A DNA stretch of 45,854 nucleotides from Candidatus Martarchaeota archaeon (lineage in GTDB: Archaea; Micrarchaeota; Micrarchaeia; Micrarchaeales; Micrarchaeaceae), in contig JAMCZI010000024.1 in assembly GCA_023485545.1 (NCBI GenBank), positions 1-45,854 of the forward strand. Direction: 5' to 3'. Made by a program: the position numbers and the translations under genes. The notes under the pieces are model-generated. The model ran no database searches. It was not told the DNA's origin and saw only the letters and a list, made by a program, of their open reading frames with translations. Positions 18,324 through 26,844 of this stretch are shown piece after piece (within the stretch, counting starts at the first letter, position 1; every line of letters starts with the position of its first letter).

Positions 18324-19013
18324 TCACTTGCTCTCTTCCGTCTCAGGTTTTGAAGGCTGCGGCGCCTCAACGTTCTTCTGGGCGAGCTCCGGGTGTGCCT
18401 TGTGCTTTGCCGGCTGCTCGGCCTTCTTAGTCTTCTGGATTATTACTGGCTTCTCCTTCTTTGCGGGATGCTTCGCCTCTATCGCCTGCGACTTCTTGAT
18501 CCTCGCCTTCATGCCGGAACCTAGGTGTTCCTCGTTGCCCGTGCCCAGCCCTATTTCTATCTTCGAAAGCTCTATGTCAGACCTTCTTATTGGTGAATAT
18601 CCCCAGCCGCCAGTCACTACGAACAGCCTGCCCTTCGGCGGTGTGCGCATGACTATCTGGGTCTTGTTTGCAGCCGCATGAACCACGTACATCATGTCAG
18701 GCTCATAGCCCTTGCTGCGAGCGTTGGCTGCGGCGCTCATCAGCGCTTTCTTCACTAGCGTGGCGCACTTTATCGGGTACCTGCCCTTCTTTCCCCCGAG
18801 CTCGTGCCTTGCACCCATGTGCTTGTTGTATTTCTTATACTCTATCGGCTTGCCTCCTTCTATGACACTGTCGAGTATGCCGATTGCGCGCGGGACGCTG
18901 TTGTAGCGTATTGCAGAGCACACGGCAGCAAGATCCTTGAAGCTAGCATTGACGTCATTCAGGCCTGCGAAGACGAGGCCAGAGCGATTCCTGTTGAAAG
19001 AGTAATTCATCAC
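18324..19013 (-). CDS. rplV: Ribosomal protein uL22 with long K/P/E-rich C-terminal tail
   Basis: YNKHMGARHELGGKKGRYPIKCATLVKKALMSAAANARSKGY; tail IEAKHPAKKEKPVIIQKTKKAEQPAKHKAHPELAQ.... Confidence 0.92.
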   Translation of the reverse strand: MMNYSFNRNRSGLVFAGLNDVNASFKDLAAVCSAIRYNSVPRAIGILDSVIEGGKPIEYKKYNKHMGARHELGGKKGRYPIKCATLVKKALMSAAANARSKGYEPDMMYVVHAAANKTQIVMRTPPKGRLFVVTGGWGYSPIRRSDIELSKIEIGLGTGNEEHLGSGMKARIKKSQAIEAKHPAKKEKPVIIQKTKKAEQPAKHKAHPELAQKNVEAPQPSKPETEESK

Positions 19014-19402
19014 TTCACCTCAGTAAACTTGCTTCCCTTTGTCGCCCTTATTCCTGGCGAGGAATGCACGACGCGCTTTGTCGAATACGCATACTCCCCG
19101 AGCCTATGGCCCAGCATGTTTGCTGATATGGTGAGCTGCTGGAACTCCTTGCCATTGTAGACGTTTATTGTCATGCCTATCCAAGATGGCAGTATCACAG
19201 CTTCGCGTATGTGTGTCTTAACAGGCTTGGTGGAGCCGGATTTCTTCTGCTCAGCTATCTTCTCGCTCAGCATCCTGTACTTGAGCGAATTGCGGATTAC
19301 GCTCCTGCGCTGCCTGGACTTCAGCATCTTCAGATAATCCTGGTCGCTGAGCGTGCTTATTTCTGACGGAGTCATTCCCCTGTATGCTATTCTTTCTGCC
19401 AT
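19010..19402 (-). CDS. rpsS: Ribosomal protein uS19
   Basis: THIREAVILPSWIGMTINVYNGKEFQQLTISANMLGHRLGEYAYSTKRVVHSSPGIRATKGSKF. Confidence 0.95.
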   Translation of the reverse strand: MAERIAYRGMTPSEISTLSDQDYLKMLKSRQRRSVIRNSLKYRMLSEKIAEQKKSGSTKPVKTHIREAVILPSWIGMTINVYNGKEFQQLTISANMLGHRLGEYAYSTKRVVHSSPGIRATKGSKFTEVK

Positions 19403-19406
19403 TCAA

Positions 19407-20120
19407 TCATCCTTTCTTCTTCCTTCCGACACGCCTTGCCGCTATGTGGCCTACCTTTCTTCCAGGCGGCGCGTTCCTTGATGTCATAGTGCTCTTGCCC
19501 TCGTGGTGCTGCTTTCCTCCGAACGGGTGGTCAACAGGGTTCATCTTCACTCCGCGGTTCTTTGGCCACAGCTTGTTTATTGCGTGCATGCGGTAGTGGT
19601 TCTTGCCCGCCTTGACCAGCGGCTGCTCTAGTATTCCGCCGCCTGCGACAACTCCGAGCTGTGCCCTGCACTCGTCGCTGAGCTGCTTGAGCGACTTTGA
19701 CGGCATCGCTATCGAAGACTTGCCGTTCATATGTGCAGTTATATACGCCGAGGATCCTGCCACACGCACGTACTTTCCGCCATCGCCAGGCCTCGCCTCT
19801 ATGTTGTATATCGGGACACCCTCAGGCACGTCGCGAAGCCTTACAACGCTGCCAAGGCTTATCTTGCCGTCGCAAATGTGCACTGTCTCGCCCTTCCGTA
19901 TGCCTTCTGGCGCAAGCAGGTATCCTGTTGAAAAATCATCGTATATTATCGACATGAGCGGCGCCGTGTGCCCAGTGGAATTGACGAAATCCACGACCTC
20001 GCCAGCCAGGCTCTTCGATGTGTCTGAAACATACCTTATCTCCTTGTCGAACGTGTTCGGCAACTTGCGGTATACGTTAGAACCCTTGCCCCTTCTCTGC
20101 TGTCTAAGCTTCTTACCCAT
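19407..20120 (-). CDS. rplB: Ribosomal protein uL2
   Basis: GKKLRQQRRGKGSNVYRKLP; RGVKMNPVDHPFGGKQHHEGKSTMTSRNAPPGRKVGHIAARRVGRKK. Confidence 0.96.
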   Translation of the reverse strand: MGKKLRQQRRGKGSNVYRKLPNTFDKEIRYVSDTSKSLAGEVVDFVNSTGHTAPLMSIIYDDFSTGYLLAPEGIRKGETVHICDGKISLGSVVRLRDVPEGVPIYNIEARPGDGGKYVRVAGSSAYITAHMNGKSSIAMPSKSLKQLSDECRAQLGVVAGGGILEQPLVKAGKNHYRMHAINKLWPKNRGVKMNPVDHPFGGKQHHEGKSTMTSRNAPPGRKVGHIAARRVGRKKKG

Positions 20121-20123
20121 CTA

Positions 20124-20384
20124 TCACACCAATTTCAGTTTTACTGCTATGTCGCTGGCCTTGAATCCCTTCTTTAGCTTTATGAAAGCCTTCTTGTGGT
20201 TGTCCGCCGTGTTTACGGTGCGTATGCCTTCGACTTTGGCCTCAAACAGGGCTTCAAACTCCTTCTTTATTTCTGGCTTTGTGGCTGTCATCGCCACCAC
20301 ATAAGCTATAGTGTTCTGCCTTTCTATCATGCCTACGGATTTCTCCGTTGCTATCGGATACATGAGTACTGTCATTTCAAACAA
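20124..20384 (-). CDS. rplW: Ribosomal protein uL23
   Basis: MYPIATEKSVGMIERQNTIAYVVAMTATKPEIKKEFEALFEAKVEGIRTVNT. Confidence 0.93.
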   Translation of the reverse strand: MFEMTVLMYPIATEKSVGMIERQNTIAYVVAMTATKPEIKKEFEALFEAKVEGIRTVNTADNHKKAFIKLKKGFKASDIAVKLKLV

Positions 20385-21174
20385 CCCTGAGTTTGCTTAT
20401 TGATTCGTCACACTTTTCGAGCGCGTGCTCGCTCCATACGGTAAGCCTTCCGGGATTGCCTCCTGGTGCGAGCAATTCTGCTCTTAGCTCGCTTACAGTG
20501 CATACGTCCACTCCGGCAACATTGCGCGCAGCCTTCTTTATGCCCTTGTCCTCCCCTACGACGACAAGTATGCTCTTCCTGTAGCTTCTGGCTCTCGACA
20601 TGTGCCTCTTTCCGCTGTCGGTTCTTGCGGAGTTGCCTTTGATCGCGTGGTCCAATTTTGCCGCGCCTATGATCTTAACGAACTCCTTCGTTCCCGATAC
20701 GGCTTCTATTTCGTTTGAGAACACGACGGGCAGTTTTACTCCTTTTGCATGCCGGGCTGCGAAAGCCGTAGATGATGTTGCAGCAACTGCGCTCGCGACG
20801 GCCTTGGAATACTCCCTTTTGTTTATAAGCTCGATTATCTTCTTCTCCACTTGGTGCGGGTGTGCCCTCTTTCCTGTTACTGAGGAAGGGATCCTCCTGA
20901 CTTTTCCTTGGCGGCCCCCTCCGAGCTTCTCCTTCGGGCGCACTGCTTGACCCATGTGCCTTCCTGATCTGTATGAGTTCATCTTTCCGTAGTATGTCGC
21001 GGTTGTCTGCATTCCTGCGAGCACGAAGTGGCCTTGCGGCTGCAGAAGGGCGGACCTCTCCGCAAGCACCGCTCTCCTTATGAGGTCGACCCTAACTTTC
21101 TCAGAAAAGGCAGCCGGGAGCTTGACCTGCCTGACCTCCTTTCCTTCGATATTCAACACGTTTGCTTCTGACAT
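20377..21174 (-). CDS. rplD: Ribosomal protein uL4
   Basis: VLNIEGKEVRQVKLPAAFSEKVRVDLIRRAVLAERSALLQPQGHFVLAGMQTTATYYG; operon position between uL23 and uL3. Confidence 0.93.
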   Translation of the reverse strand: MSEANVLNIEGKEVRQVKLPAAFSEKVRVDLIRRAVLAERSALLQPQGHFVLAGMQTTATYYGKMNSYRSGRHMGQAVRPKEKLGGGRQGKVRRIPSSVTGKRAHPHQVEKKIIELINKREYSKAVASAVAATSSTAFAARHAKGVKLPVVFSNEIEAVSGTKEFVKIIGAAKLDHAIKGNSARTDSGKRHMSRARSYRKSILVVVGEDKGIKKAARNVAGVDVCTVSELRAELLAPGGNPGRLTVWSEHALEKCDESISKLRVV

Positions 21175-21184
21175 GAAAAATTAC

Positions 21185-22138
21185 CTACTTGATTATTTGG
21201 CCTATCTTGGGCTCCTTGACTGTAGCGGAGCTCATCGAGGACATCGATCCCTTTATTCTTACCAGTCTGTGTGCAGGCCCAGGAATAGAGCCGTCTATCA
21301 CAATGAAATTGCCGCGCACCGCACCGTAATTCTTGAATCCGGACTTCTTGTTTACCGCAGATGCATCTGACGCACCCGAAATCTTTAGTATGCGCTTGTT
21401 CTTCTCGGTTCTGTAATGGAAACCCATCTGGCCTGCCTGTGGAACAGTATACATGACCTTTGCCTGGCTATATGCCCCCAGGGTGCCCACGTGCCTGATC
21501 TTCTGCGATGCCTTATGATCCTGGCGCTGCACGCCGAACCTCTTTATTACACCCTGCCATCCGTGGCCTTTTGTTATCGATACTACGTCAACATACTGGC
21601 CAGCCTTGAAAACCTCTTCCGCCTTGAGCTCCTTGCCAAGCATAGTGCTGCAGAACCCCATCTTTGACTTGGCATCCTTGCCTACAACCTTGATCTCGAA
21701 TCTCTGGATGTGATTCTGCTGTGTGTTGGTCGTCTTAGGGAATGCGACCGCTAGAAGTGAAACATCGTCGTATTCCTCTATATTGACAGAATCAGCCTTC
21801 TTAGATTTCTGTGTGTTTTTAGCTCCTGCGCGCTGCGCCACTTCAGGAGCAAGTATCTCTCCTGCACTTTCAATGTATCCTGACACCTTGTCTCTCTTGT
21901 ACAGTCTTATCCCGTACACCTCAATCTTTGGTATCTCTATTATCGTGACTGCCCTGTTTATTTCGCGCTGCTTTGTAGGCGATTCAGAATCGTCTATCAC
22001 AGTAAGCTGCATCATGCCTGCCTTGAAACCTATTATCCCGGTTGCCTTTGGCTCTCCGTGCGCCATGTTCGCCGAGCGTAGCCTTGGAAGACGCCTCTGT
22101 GCCCTTCTCCTCTGCCAAAATTGGCGTGAACTGCTCAT
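21185..22138 (-). CDS. rplC: Ribosomal protein uL3
   Basis: ITKGHGWQGVIKRFGVQRQDHKASQKIRHVGTLGAYSQAKVMYTVPQAGQMGFHYRTEKNKRIL; N-terminal RRAQRRLPRLRS. Confidence 0.94.
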   Translation of the reverse strand: MSSSRQFWQRRRAQRRLPRLRSANMAHGEPKATGIIGFKAGMMQLTVIDDSESPTKQREINRAVTIIEIPKIEVYGIRLYKRDKVSGYIESAGEILAPEVAQRAGAKNTQKSKKADSVNIEEYDDVSLLAVAFPKTTNTQQNHIQRFEIKVVGKDAKSKMGFCSTMLGKELKAEEVFKAGQYVDVVSITKGHGWQGVIKRFGVQRQDHKASQKIRHVGTLGAYSQAKVMYTVPQAGQMGFHYRTEKNKRILKISGASDASAVNKKSGFKNYGAVRGNFIVIDGSIPGPAHRLVRIKGSMSSMSSATVKEPKIGQIIK

Positions 22139-22234
22139 AAAAAATACCTTTTAAACAAGCCGTGTACAGATTGAAGAATCTGACTAAAGGTTGCTTATTA
22201 ATATTAATGGCTTAAATTTTTATATGTTATTAAA

Positions 22235-22486
22235 TTATGTGCTTCTCTTTTTTTGTGGAACTTTGACTCCGAGCGCTGCTTCTGCAACTTTCGCCGCTTT
22301 CATTACGTAGTTCGAAGACGCCATGAGCGCAGTTATGTCGTCCGCCTTTATGAATGCGGTCATCCCCTTATTGGTCTCGGTCACTTTTATTTTGCTTCTC
22401 TTGTAGGAGGATATTGGGCCTATTGCATCTGTATACTTGATGGCCGCCGCCTTGCTGATTCTTATCGTCGCGCTGTAAACCTTCAT
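22235..22486 (-). CDS. KEOPS complex Pcc1-like protein
   Basis: 83 aa; overlaps the eL15 stop by 4 nt; YSATIRISKAAAIKYTDAIGPISSYKRSKIKVTETNKGMTAFIKADDITALMASSNYVMK resembles Pcc1. Confidence 0.7.
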   Translation of the reverse strand: MKVYSATIRISKAAAIKYTDAIGPISSYKRSKIKVTETNKGMTAFIKADDITALMASSNYVMKAAKVAEAALGVKVPQKKRST

Positions 22487-22995
22487 TGCGCAAGCCCCCT
22501 GGTGCGCCTTCCTTCCCGGGTTACTGCCCTAAACGCACGGCCTTTCTGCTTCGCAACAACAGAATAGGATGCGTCTGACTTTATTGACGGGCTATTCCTG
22601 TCGATCATTATTACTTCGTAATAGTTTTCCGAACCGGCACTCCCTATGAAGTACGAATTTAGCGCTTCGCAGTTGAGGAATTTCCTTGATGCCTTCTCCT
22701 CTGCTATCTGCTTCACAGACTTGTGGCGTGTGTAGTATTTACCTGATTTGGAGGGTTTCCTTCCGCCGTCTGCAGCAATCCTGTGCTTGGTCCCGCCTTG
22801 AACCCGAACGCGCACCATCACTACTCCCTGCTTTGCCCTGTAGCCAAGCTCGCGCGCCCTAGCTACATTCGTAGGCCTCTCTATCTTTACTACTGGCGGT
22901 TCAGAATGCCATTTTATAAGGCGGCCGCGATACGTTTCGGACCGTGTTTTGAACCCCGATACTATGTTGCTCTTAACGTGCTTGTACATGCCCAT
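22483..22995 (-). CDS. rpl15e: Ribosomal protein eL15
   Basis: PTNVARARELGYRAKQGVVMVRVRVQGGTKHR, LNCEALNSYFIGSAGSENYYEVIMIDRNSPSI. Confidence 0.92.
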   Translation of the reverse strand: MGMYKHVKSNIVSGFKTRSETYRGRLIKWHSEPPVVKIERPTNVARARELGYRAKQGVVMVRVRVQGGTKHRIAADGGRKPSKSGKYYTRHKSVKQIAEEKASRKFLNCEALNSYFIGSAGSENYYEVIMIDRNSPSIKSDASYSVVAKQKGRAFRAVTREGRRTRGLAQ

Positions 22996-23171
22996 GTTAT
23001 CAACTTCTGCAAAACCTTTATGCAGGGCAGAGAGAATTTACCTGCAAGAATATTTATATTTAAGCCTCGGAACCGCTTCGCATATGAACACAATACTTGG
23101 GCGCCACTATGAAATCGTAGCGCAATGCTTTTTCGTTATCCTTTATATTATAAATGCTGGTCGGAAGTACT

Positions 23172-23237
23172 TGACGCGTAAGATTAGGTTTTCCGGACTA
23201 TAGACTTGAAAATTTCTGAAATTCGACTTACACGTCA
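23172..23237. other. Imperfect inverted repeat (10 of 11 pairs, 44-nt loop) in eL15/TFE intergenic region
   Basis: TGACGCGTAAG (23172-23182) versus CTTACACGTCA (23227-23237). Confidence 0.4.
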
Positions 23238-23311
23238 TAGTATACACAGAAAGGTATAAATATTAATTAAGGGAAAATAATATAATCGCATTTTAACGAG
23301 GCGGTGTATCT

Positions 23312-24133
23312 ATGAAATCTCAAATCCTAAAGAATAAAAAATCTAGTGATGTGATGGTTCAAAAACACGGCTTAAAGCACCCTAAAGGAGCCACGAATAG
23401 AAAGGTCGCTAAGCCCGCAGTTGCTGCAGGACACATGAGTAAAAAAATACTCGCGAAAACAAAAACCAAGGCAATGAAAAAGGTTGCAACAGCAAAGATT
23501 ACAAAGCCTGGAAAACCACACTCAACAGGCAATGTCAAAGCTGTTTATAATTCTATCGTCAAGACGCAGATTAAAAAAGATAAGCCTGTAACTGAAACAG
23601 TCAGGCACGTTTCAAGGACGCCTAGCGCTGCGCCAATAATGGAGCCTGGCGAGATAAAAAAGGCGATAGCGTACATCACAGAGAATCAAGATGTGTCAGA
23701 GTATCTGAAGAAGAACGTGAGTAGAAATTCGATAGATGTGATATCACTCCTCGCTACGCCAAGAACGGATGAATACATTTCAGAGCAGCTAGGGCTCAAG
23801 ATAAACGCAGTAAGGCGTATACTCAACATAATGCAGGGCTACGGGCTTACAAACTATTATGTCGCGAAGAACACTAACGGCTGGCTTTCTTTTGCATGGT
23901 ACGTCAATCCAGACAAAGCAGAGGCGTTTGCAAAGCAAGTGAATGCTATAAAGGAGAGCAACACAGTAATCCAGGAAGAGTGCAACGACTACTTTTTCTG
24001 CAAGTCTTGCTATGATAACGACAAACTCGTTTTCACTTTCGATGCTGCATTTGAAGTGAACTTCAAGTGTTCGTGCGGAAAGAGCCTTGTTTCTTTGGAT
24101 AAGGATTCTGTCAAAGCCCTGTTGAAGGGCTAA
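23312..24133 (+). CDS. tfe: Transcription factor E (TFE, TFIIE-alpha homologue) with Lys-rich N-terminal extension
   Basis: Winged-helix region ISLLATPRTDEYISEQLGLKINAVRRILNIMQGYGLTNYY; WLSFAWYVNPDKAEAF; zinc ribbon FFCKSCYDNDKLVFTFDAAFEVNFKCSCGKSL. Confidence 0.85.
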   Translation: MKSQILKNKKSSDVMVQKHGLKHPKGATNRKVAKPAVAAGHMSKKILAKTKTKAMKKVATAKITKPGKPHSTGNVKAVYNSIVKTQIKKDKPVTETVRHVSRTPSAAPIMEPGEIKKAIAYITENQDVSEYLKKNVSRNSIDVISLLATPRTDEYISEQLGLKINAVRRILNIMQGYGLTNYYVAKNTNGWLSFAWYVNPDKAEAFAKQVNAIKESNTVIQEECNDYFFCKSCYDNDKLVFTFDAAFEVNFKCSCGKSLVSLDKDSVKALLKG

Positions 24134-24145
24134 TTTTTAAAAAGC

Positions 24146-24220
24146 AGCGAGGTAGGGTAGTCAGGAGTGCCCGCCGGGCTCATAACCCGGAGGTCGATGG
24201 TTCAAATCCATCCCTCGCTA
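24146..24220 (+). tRNA. Initiator tRNA-Met(CAU)
   Basis: AGCGAGG TA GGGTAGTCAGGAGTGCCC..CCGGGCTCATAACCCGG..GATGGTTCAAATCCATC CCTCGCT A; A1:U72 and three G:C pairs flanking the anticodon loop are initiator traits. Confidence 0.93.
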
Positions 24221-24350
24221 TTTTTTCTGCACCCCAGAGTTCCACTAAAAAATTAAACATTTTTGTTAGTTAGTAACGCTTTTAGTTTGTAGATTATTAT
24301 CATATATTATAAAACAGGACAGAATAGTGGAATTGTAGGGGGTACCGGCT

Positions 24351-24848
24351 ATGGCAAACGATATAAAGTTCGATGTCTTGTGGCAGACATGGCAGAAGGA
24401 AAGGAAGAGCAGCATGCTGCAGCAAGTTGATAAGAACTTTTATCATGACGCAATGGAGTTTTACGATGATGTTAAAAGATCCGAAGACCAGGATCTTAAA
24501 ACAAACCTAATAAAAATATTAACAAACATAATAGAATTAAGAAAACAGAAGCTGCTTGCCTATGTAGCTTACAACAAACCTATTCAGCAGACATTACCTA
24601 AAGAGGAGCTGGATTTTTATAAAGCCGTGGCTACATACTCGAAAACATTCCAGGAAAGCCTGTTTTCGGGCCATGGGTTAGAAACCCAGCAAAAGCAAAA
24701 CGCTGGATTGAAAGTAAAACAAGAAGTTCCAGAAATAATACTTCCATCTGGGAACAAAATAGGCCCATTGATGAAGAATAATACAATATATGTAGATAAC
24801 GAATCTGATGCGGAATTTCTACTAAATAATGGTATATGCACAAAATAG
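24351..24848 (+). CDS. GINS-like DNA replication protein
   Basis: 165 aa; helical N-terminus plus EVPEIILPSGNKIGPLMKNNTIYVDNESDAEFLLNNGI, resembling a small GINS B-domain; genomic context with TFE/eL42/aIF2alpha. Confidence 0.55.
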   Translation: MANDIKFDVLWQTWQKERKSSMLQQVDKNFYHDAMEFYDDVKRSEDQDLKTNLIKILTNIIELRKQKLLAYVAYNKPIQQTLPKEELDFYKAVATYSKTFQESLFSGHGLETQQKQNAGLKVKQEVPEIILPSGNKIGPLMKNNTIYVDNESDAEFLLNNGICTK

Positions 24849-24860
24849 CAGAGTGATACT

Positions 24861-25148
24861 ATGGAAATAGAAAAAGAAGTTAAGACTTTTTGCCCAAAGT
24901 GCAACAAGCATACTGCCCACAGCGTAAAACTATATTCCAAAGGCCCTGGTTTTGGAATAGGGATGAACATAGGCAATAGGCGTAACGTCAGGAAGAGAAA
25001 GGGCATAAAAGGTAAGGTCAAGGGACAAGCTACAATGAAGAAGATATCAAAGAAGCAGAAAGCGCTACTCAAGTGCAAGGTGTGTAATTACACTGTTGAG
25101 AAAGTATTTGGGACAAGGACGAAGAAGAAGCTTGAGGTAAAGAAATAA
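24861..25148 (+). CDS. rpl44e: Ribosomal protein eL42 (L44e)
   Basis: KTFCPKCNKHTAHSVKLYSKG; LLKCKVCNYTVEKVFGTRTKKKLEV. Confidence 0.93.
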   Translation: MEIEKEVKTFCPKCNKHTAHSVKLYSKGPGFGIGMNIGNRRNVRKRKGIKGKVKGQATMKKISKKQKALLKCKVCNYTVEKVFGTRTKKKLEVKK

Positions 25149-25969
25149 TGGCAGAATACAGCAAAACCACCAGCAATGCGTACAACAGGCCAGCAGTCAA
25201 CTCGTTAGCTATAGCTGTTGTAAAAAAGGTTGAGCCTTTCGGGGCATACTGCATGCTGCCGGAGTACAACGATATAGAGGTATTCCTGCCTATAAGAGAG
25301 GTCTCTTCTGGATGGGTAAAAAACATACACGAATTCGTCCACGAAGGGCAAAAAATAGTATGCAAGATCATATTCTATGATACAAACAGAAACACCATAG
25401 ACGTTTCGCTCAAAAAGGTTACACCAAAGGAATCGAAGGACAAACTGCGTGCATTCAACTTGGAGAAGCGCTCAAAGGCTCTTTTCAGCCAAGCAATAAA
25501 GATAGCGAAGGAGCAGCAGTCCAAGGAATCTATAGAGAGCAAGATGCTCACGGATTTCGGCACCTATACAAAGCTGATTGAAGCCGCAAAGTACTCCCCT
25601 GCTGACATAGACACGTCGAAGCTTCCAAAAAAGTTCAAAGAGGCTATAATAAAGCTGATAGAGGCGAGCAATGTCAAGAGGGATTACCCAGTTTCCTACA
25701 CAATGACCGTCCAGACAAACAACACAGAGTCTGGAGCAACAACGCTCCGCTCTGTATTTGCGAAGGCCCAGGAAGAGAGCGGCGCCAGCATAACGTACAT
25801 AAGTGCACCGAAATACAAACTCAACGCTTCTGGAGCGAGCTATTCAGAGGCCGAAGAAAAGGTCAAGAAGGCGGTCGAGGCTGTAAAAAGCCTGCTAGGG
25901 TCTGAAGAGATTGAAATAGAGAAGGAGAAGATGCACAAGGAGAAGGAGAACATACTGAACAAGCTTTAA
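25148..25969 (+). CDS. eif2a: Translation initiation factor aIF2 alpha
   Basis: S1 domain VEPFGAYCMLPEYNDIEVFLPIREVSSGWVKNIHEFVHEGQKIVCKI..NTIDVSLKKV. Confidence 0.94.
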   Translation: MAEYSKTTSNAYNRPAVNSLAIAVVKKVEPFGAYCMLPEYNDIEVFLPIREVSSGWVKNIHEFVHEGQKIVCKIIFYDTNRNTIDVSLKKVTPKESKDKLRAFNLEKRSKALFSQAIKIAKEQQSKESIESKMLTDFGTYTKLIEAAKYSPADIDTSKLPKKFKEAIIKLIEASNVKRDYPVSYTMTVQTNNTESGATTLRSVFAKAQEESGASITYISAPKYKLNASGASYSEAEEKVKKAVEAVKSLLGSEEIEIEKEKMHKEKENILNKL

Positions 25970-25977
25970 GGGATTGG

Positions 25978-26751
25978 ATGAAGAATACAATAATAATAAA
26001 GAACAAAGACGTTAAGCTCAAAAATCCTATACTTATTGCTGGCTTTCCAGGCGTGGGAAACGTTGGCAAGATAGTGGTCAGGCACTTGAAAAGGGAATTC
26101 AAGGCGCAGCGCATAGCCACTGTGTACTCTCCCGGCTTTCCGCCGCAGATCATGATGAAGCGCAATGGAGGGCTGCGCTTCCTGAACAATTCATTCTACC
26201 TGATAAAGAGGCAGAAGGGCGAAAGCGACATTGTGCTGCTTACTGGCGACGTGCAGGCTATGACACAGGAATCGCAGTACGAGATAAATGAGGCAATAGT
26301 GGATTTTTTCGTCGACGAATTGGGCGGGAAGTTCATATATACGATAGGCGGGTATAATTCGGGTGAAGGGTCTGTTGAAAAGCCCCGTGTTTTCGCCAAT
26401 GCTACCAGCCCATCTGTGTTCGAAAGGTTCAAGAAGTCTGACATACTAATTGGAAAGTCGCGCGGCACCATAATGGGCTCTGCAGGAATGATACTCGCGT
26501 TTGCGAAGATGAAAAAGGTTCCAGGCATATGCCTTATGGGCGAGACTAAGATAATGGATCTGGACGCATCGGCCGCCAAGGCTGTAATAATGGTGCTCTC
26601 CGAAGCAATAAACCTGAAGGTAGACACCAACAACCTCGACATAATAATAAAGAATACCGCCGATGCGATAAAGGAGGCTGAAAAGCAGATGAATTCCCAA
26701 GGCATTCAGGGCCCTGAAGAAAATGGCGGCAGCCCCTCCTACATAAGGTAG
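25978..26751 (+). CDS. PAC2-family / proteasome assembly chaperone-like protein
   Basis: NPILIAGFPGVGNVGKIVVRHLKREF; VLLTGDVQAMTQESQYEINEAIVDFF; YTIGGY. Confidence 0.88.
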   Translation: MKNTIIIKNKDVKLKNPILIAGFPGVGNVGKIVVRHLKREFKAQRIATVYSPGFPPQIMMKRNGGLRFLNNSFYLIKRQKGESDIVLLTGDVQAMTQESQYEINEAIVDFFVDELGGKFIYTIGGYNSGEGSVEKPRVFANATSPSVFERFKKSDILIGKSRGTIMGSAGMILAFAKMKKVPGICLMGETKIMDLDASAAKAVIMVLSEAINLKVDTNNLDIIIKNTADAIKEAEKQMNSQGIQGPEENGGSPSYIR

Positions 26752-26752
26752 C

Positions 26753-26840
26753 GCGCTAGTAATCTAGCCTGGTAGGATATCGGCTTCCCATAAAAGCTTG
26801 GAAAAAGCCGAAGGCCCGGGTTCAAATCCCGGCTGGCGCA
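26753..26840 (+). tRNA. tRNA-Gly(CCC) containing a 15-nt BHB intron at 37/38 (intron 26791..26805)
   Basis: GCGCTAG TA ATCT..GGAT A TCGGC TTCCCA[TAAAAGCTTGGAAAA]A GCCGA AGGC CCGGG TTCAAAT CCCGG CTGGCGC A; followed by CCA. The BHB folds with outer helix UCGGC/GCCGA, central UUCC/GGAA, 3-nt bulges CAU and AAA. Confidence 0.9.
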
Positions 26841-26844
26841 CCAT

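Noticed and set aside
23078-23135. C/D-box-like sequence CTATGAAATC near GCGCCACTATGAAATCGTAGCGC
   Set aside because: No proper C box RUGAUGA plus D box CUGA pair at suitable spacing.
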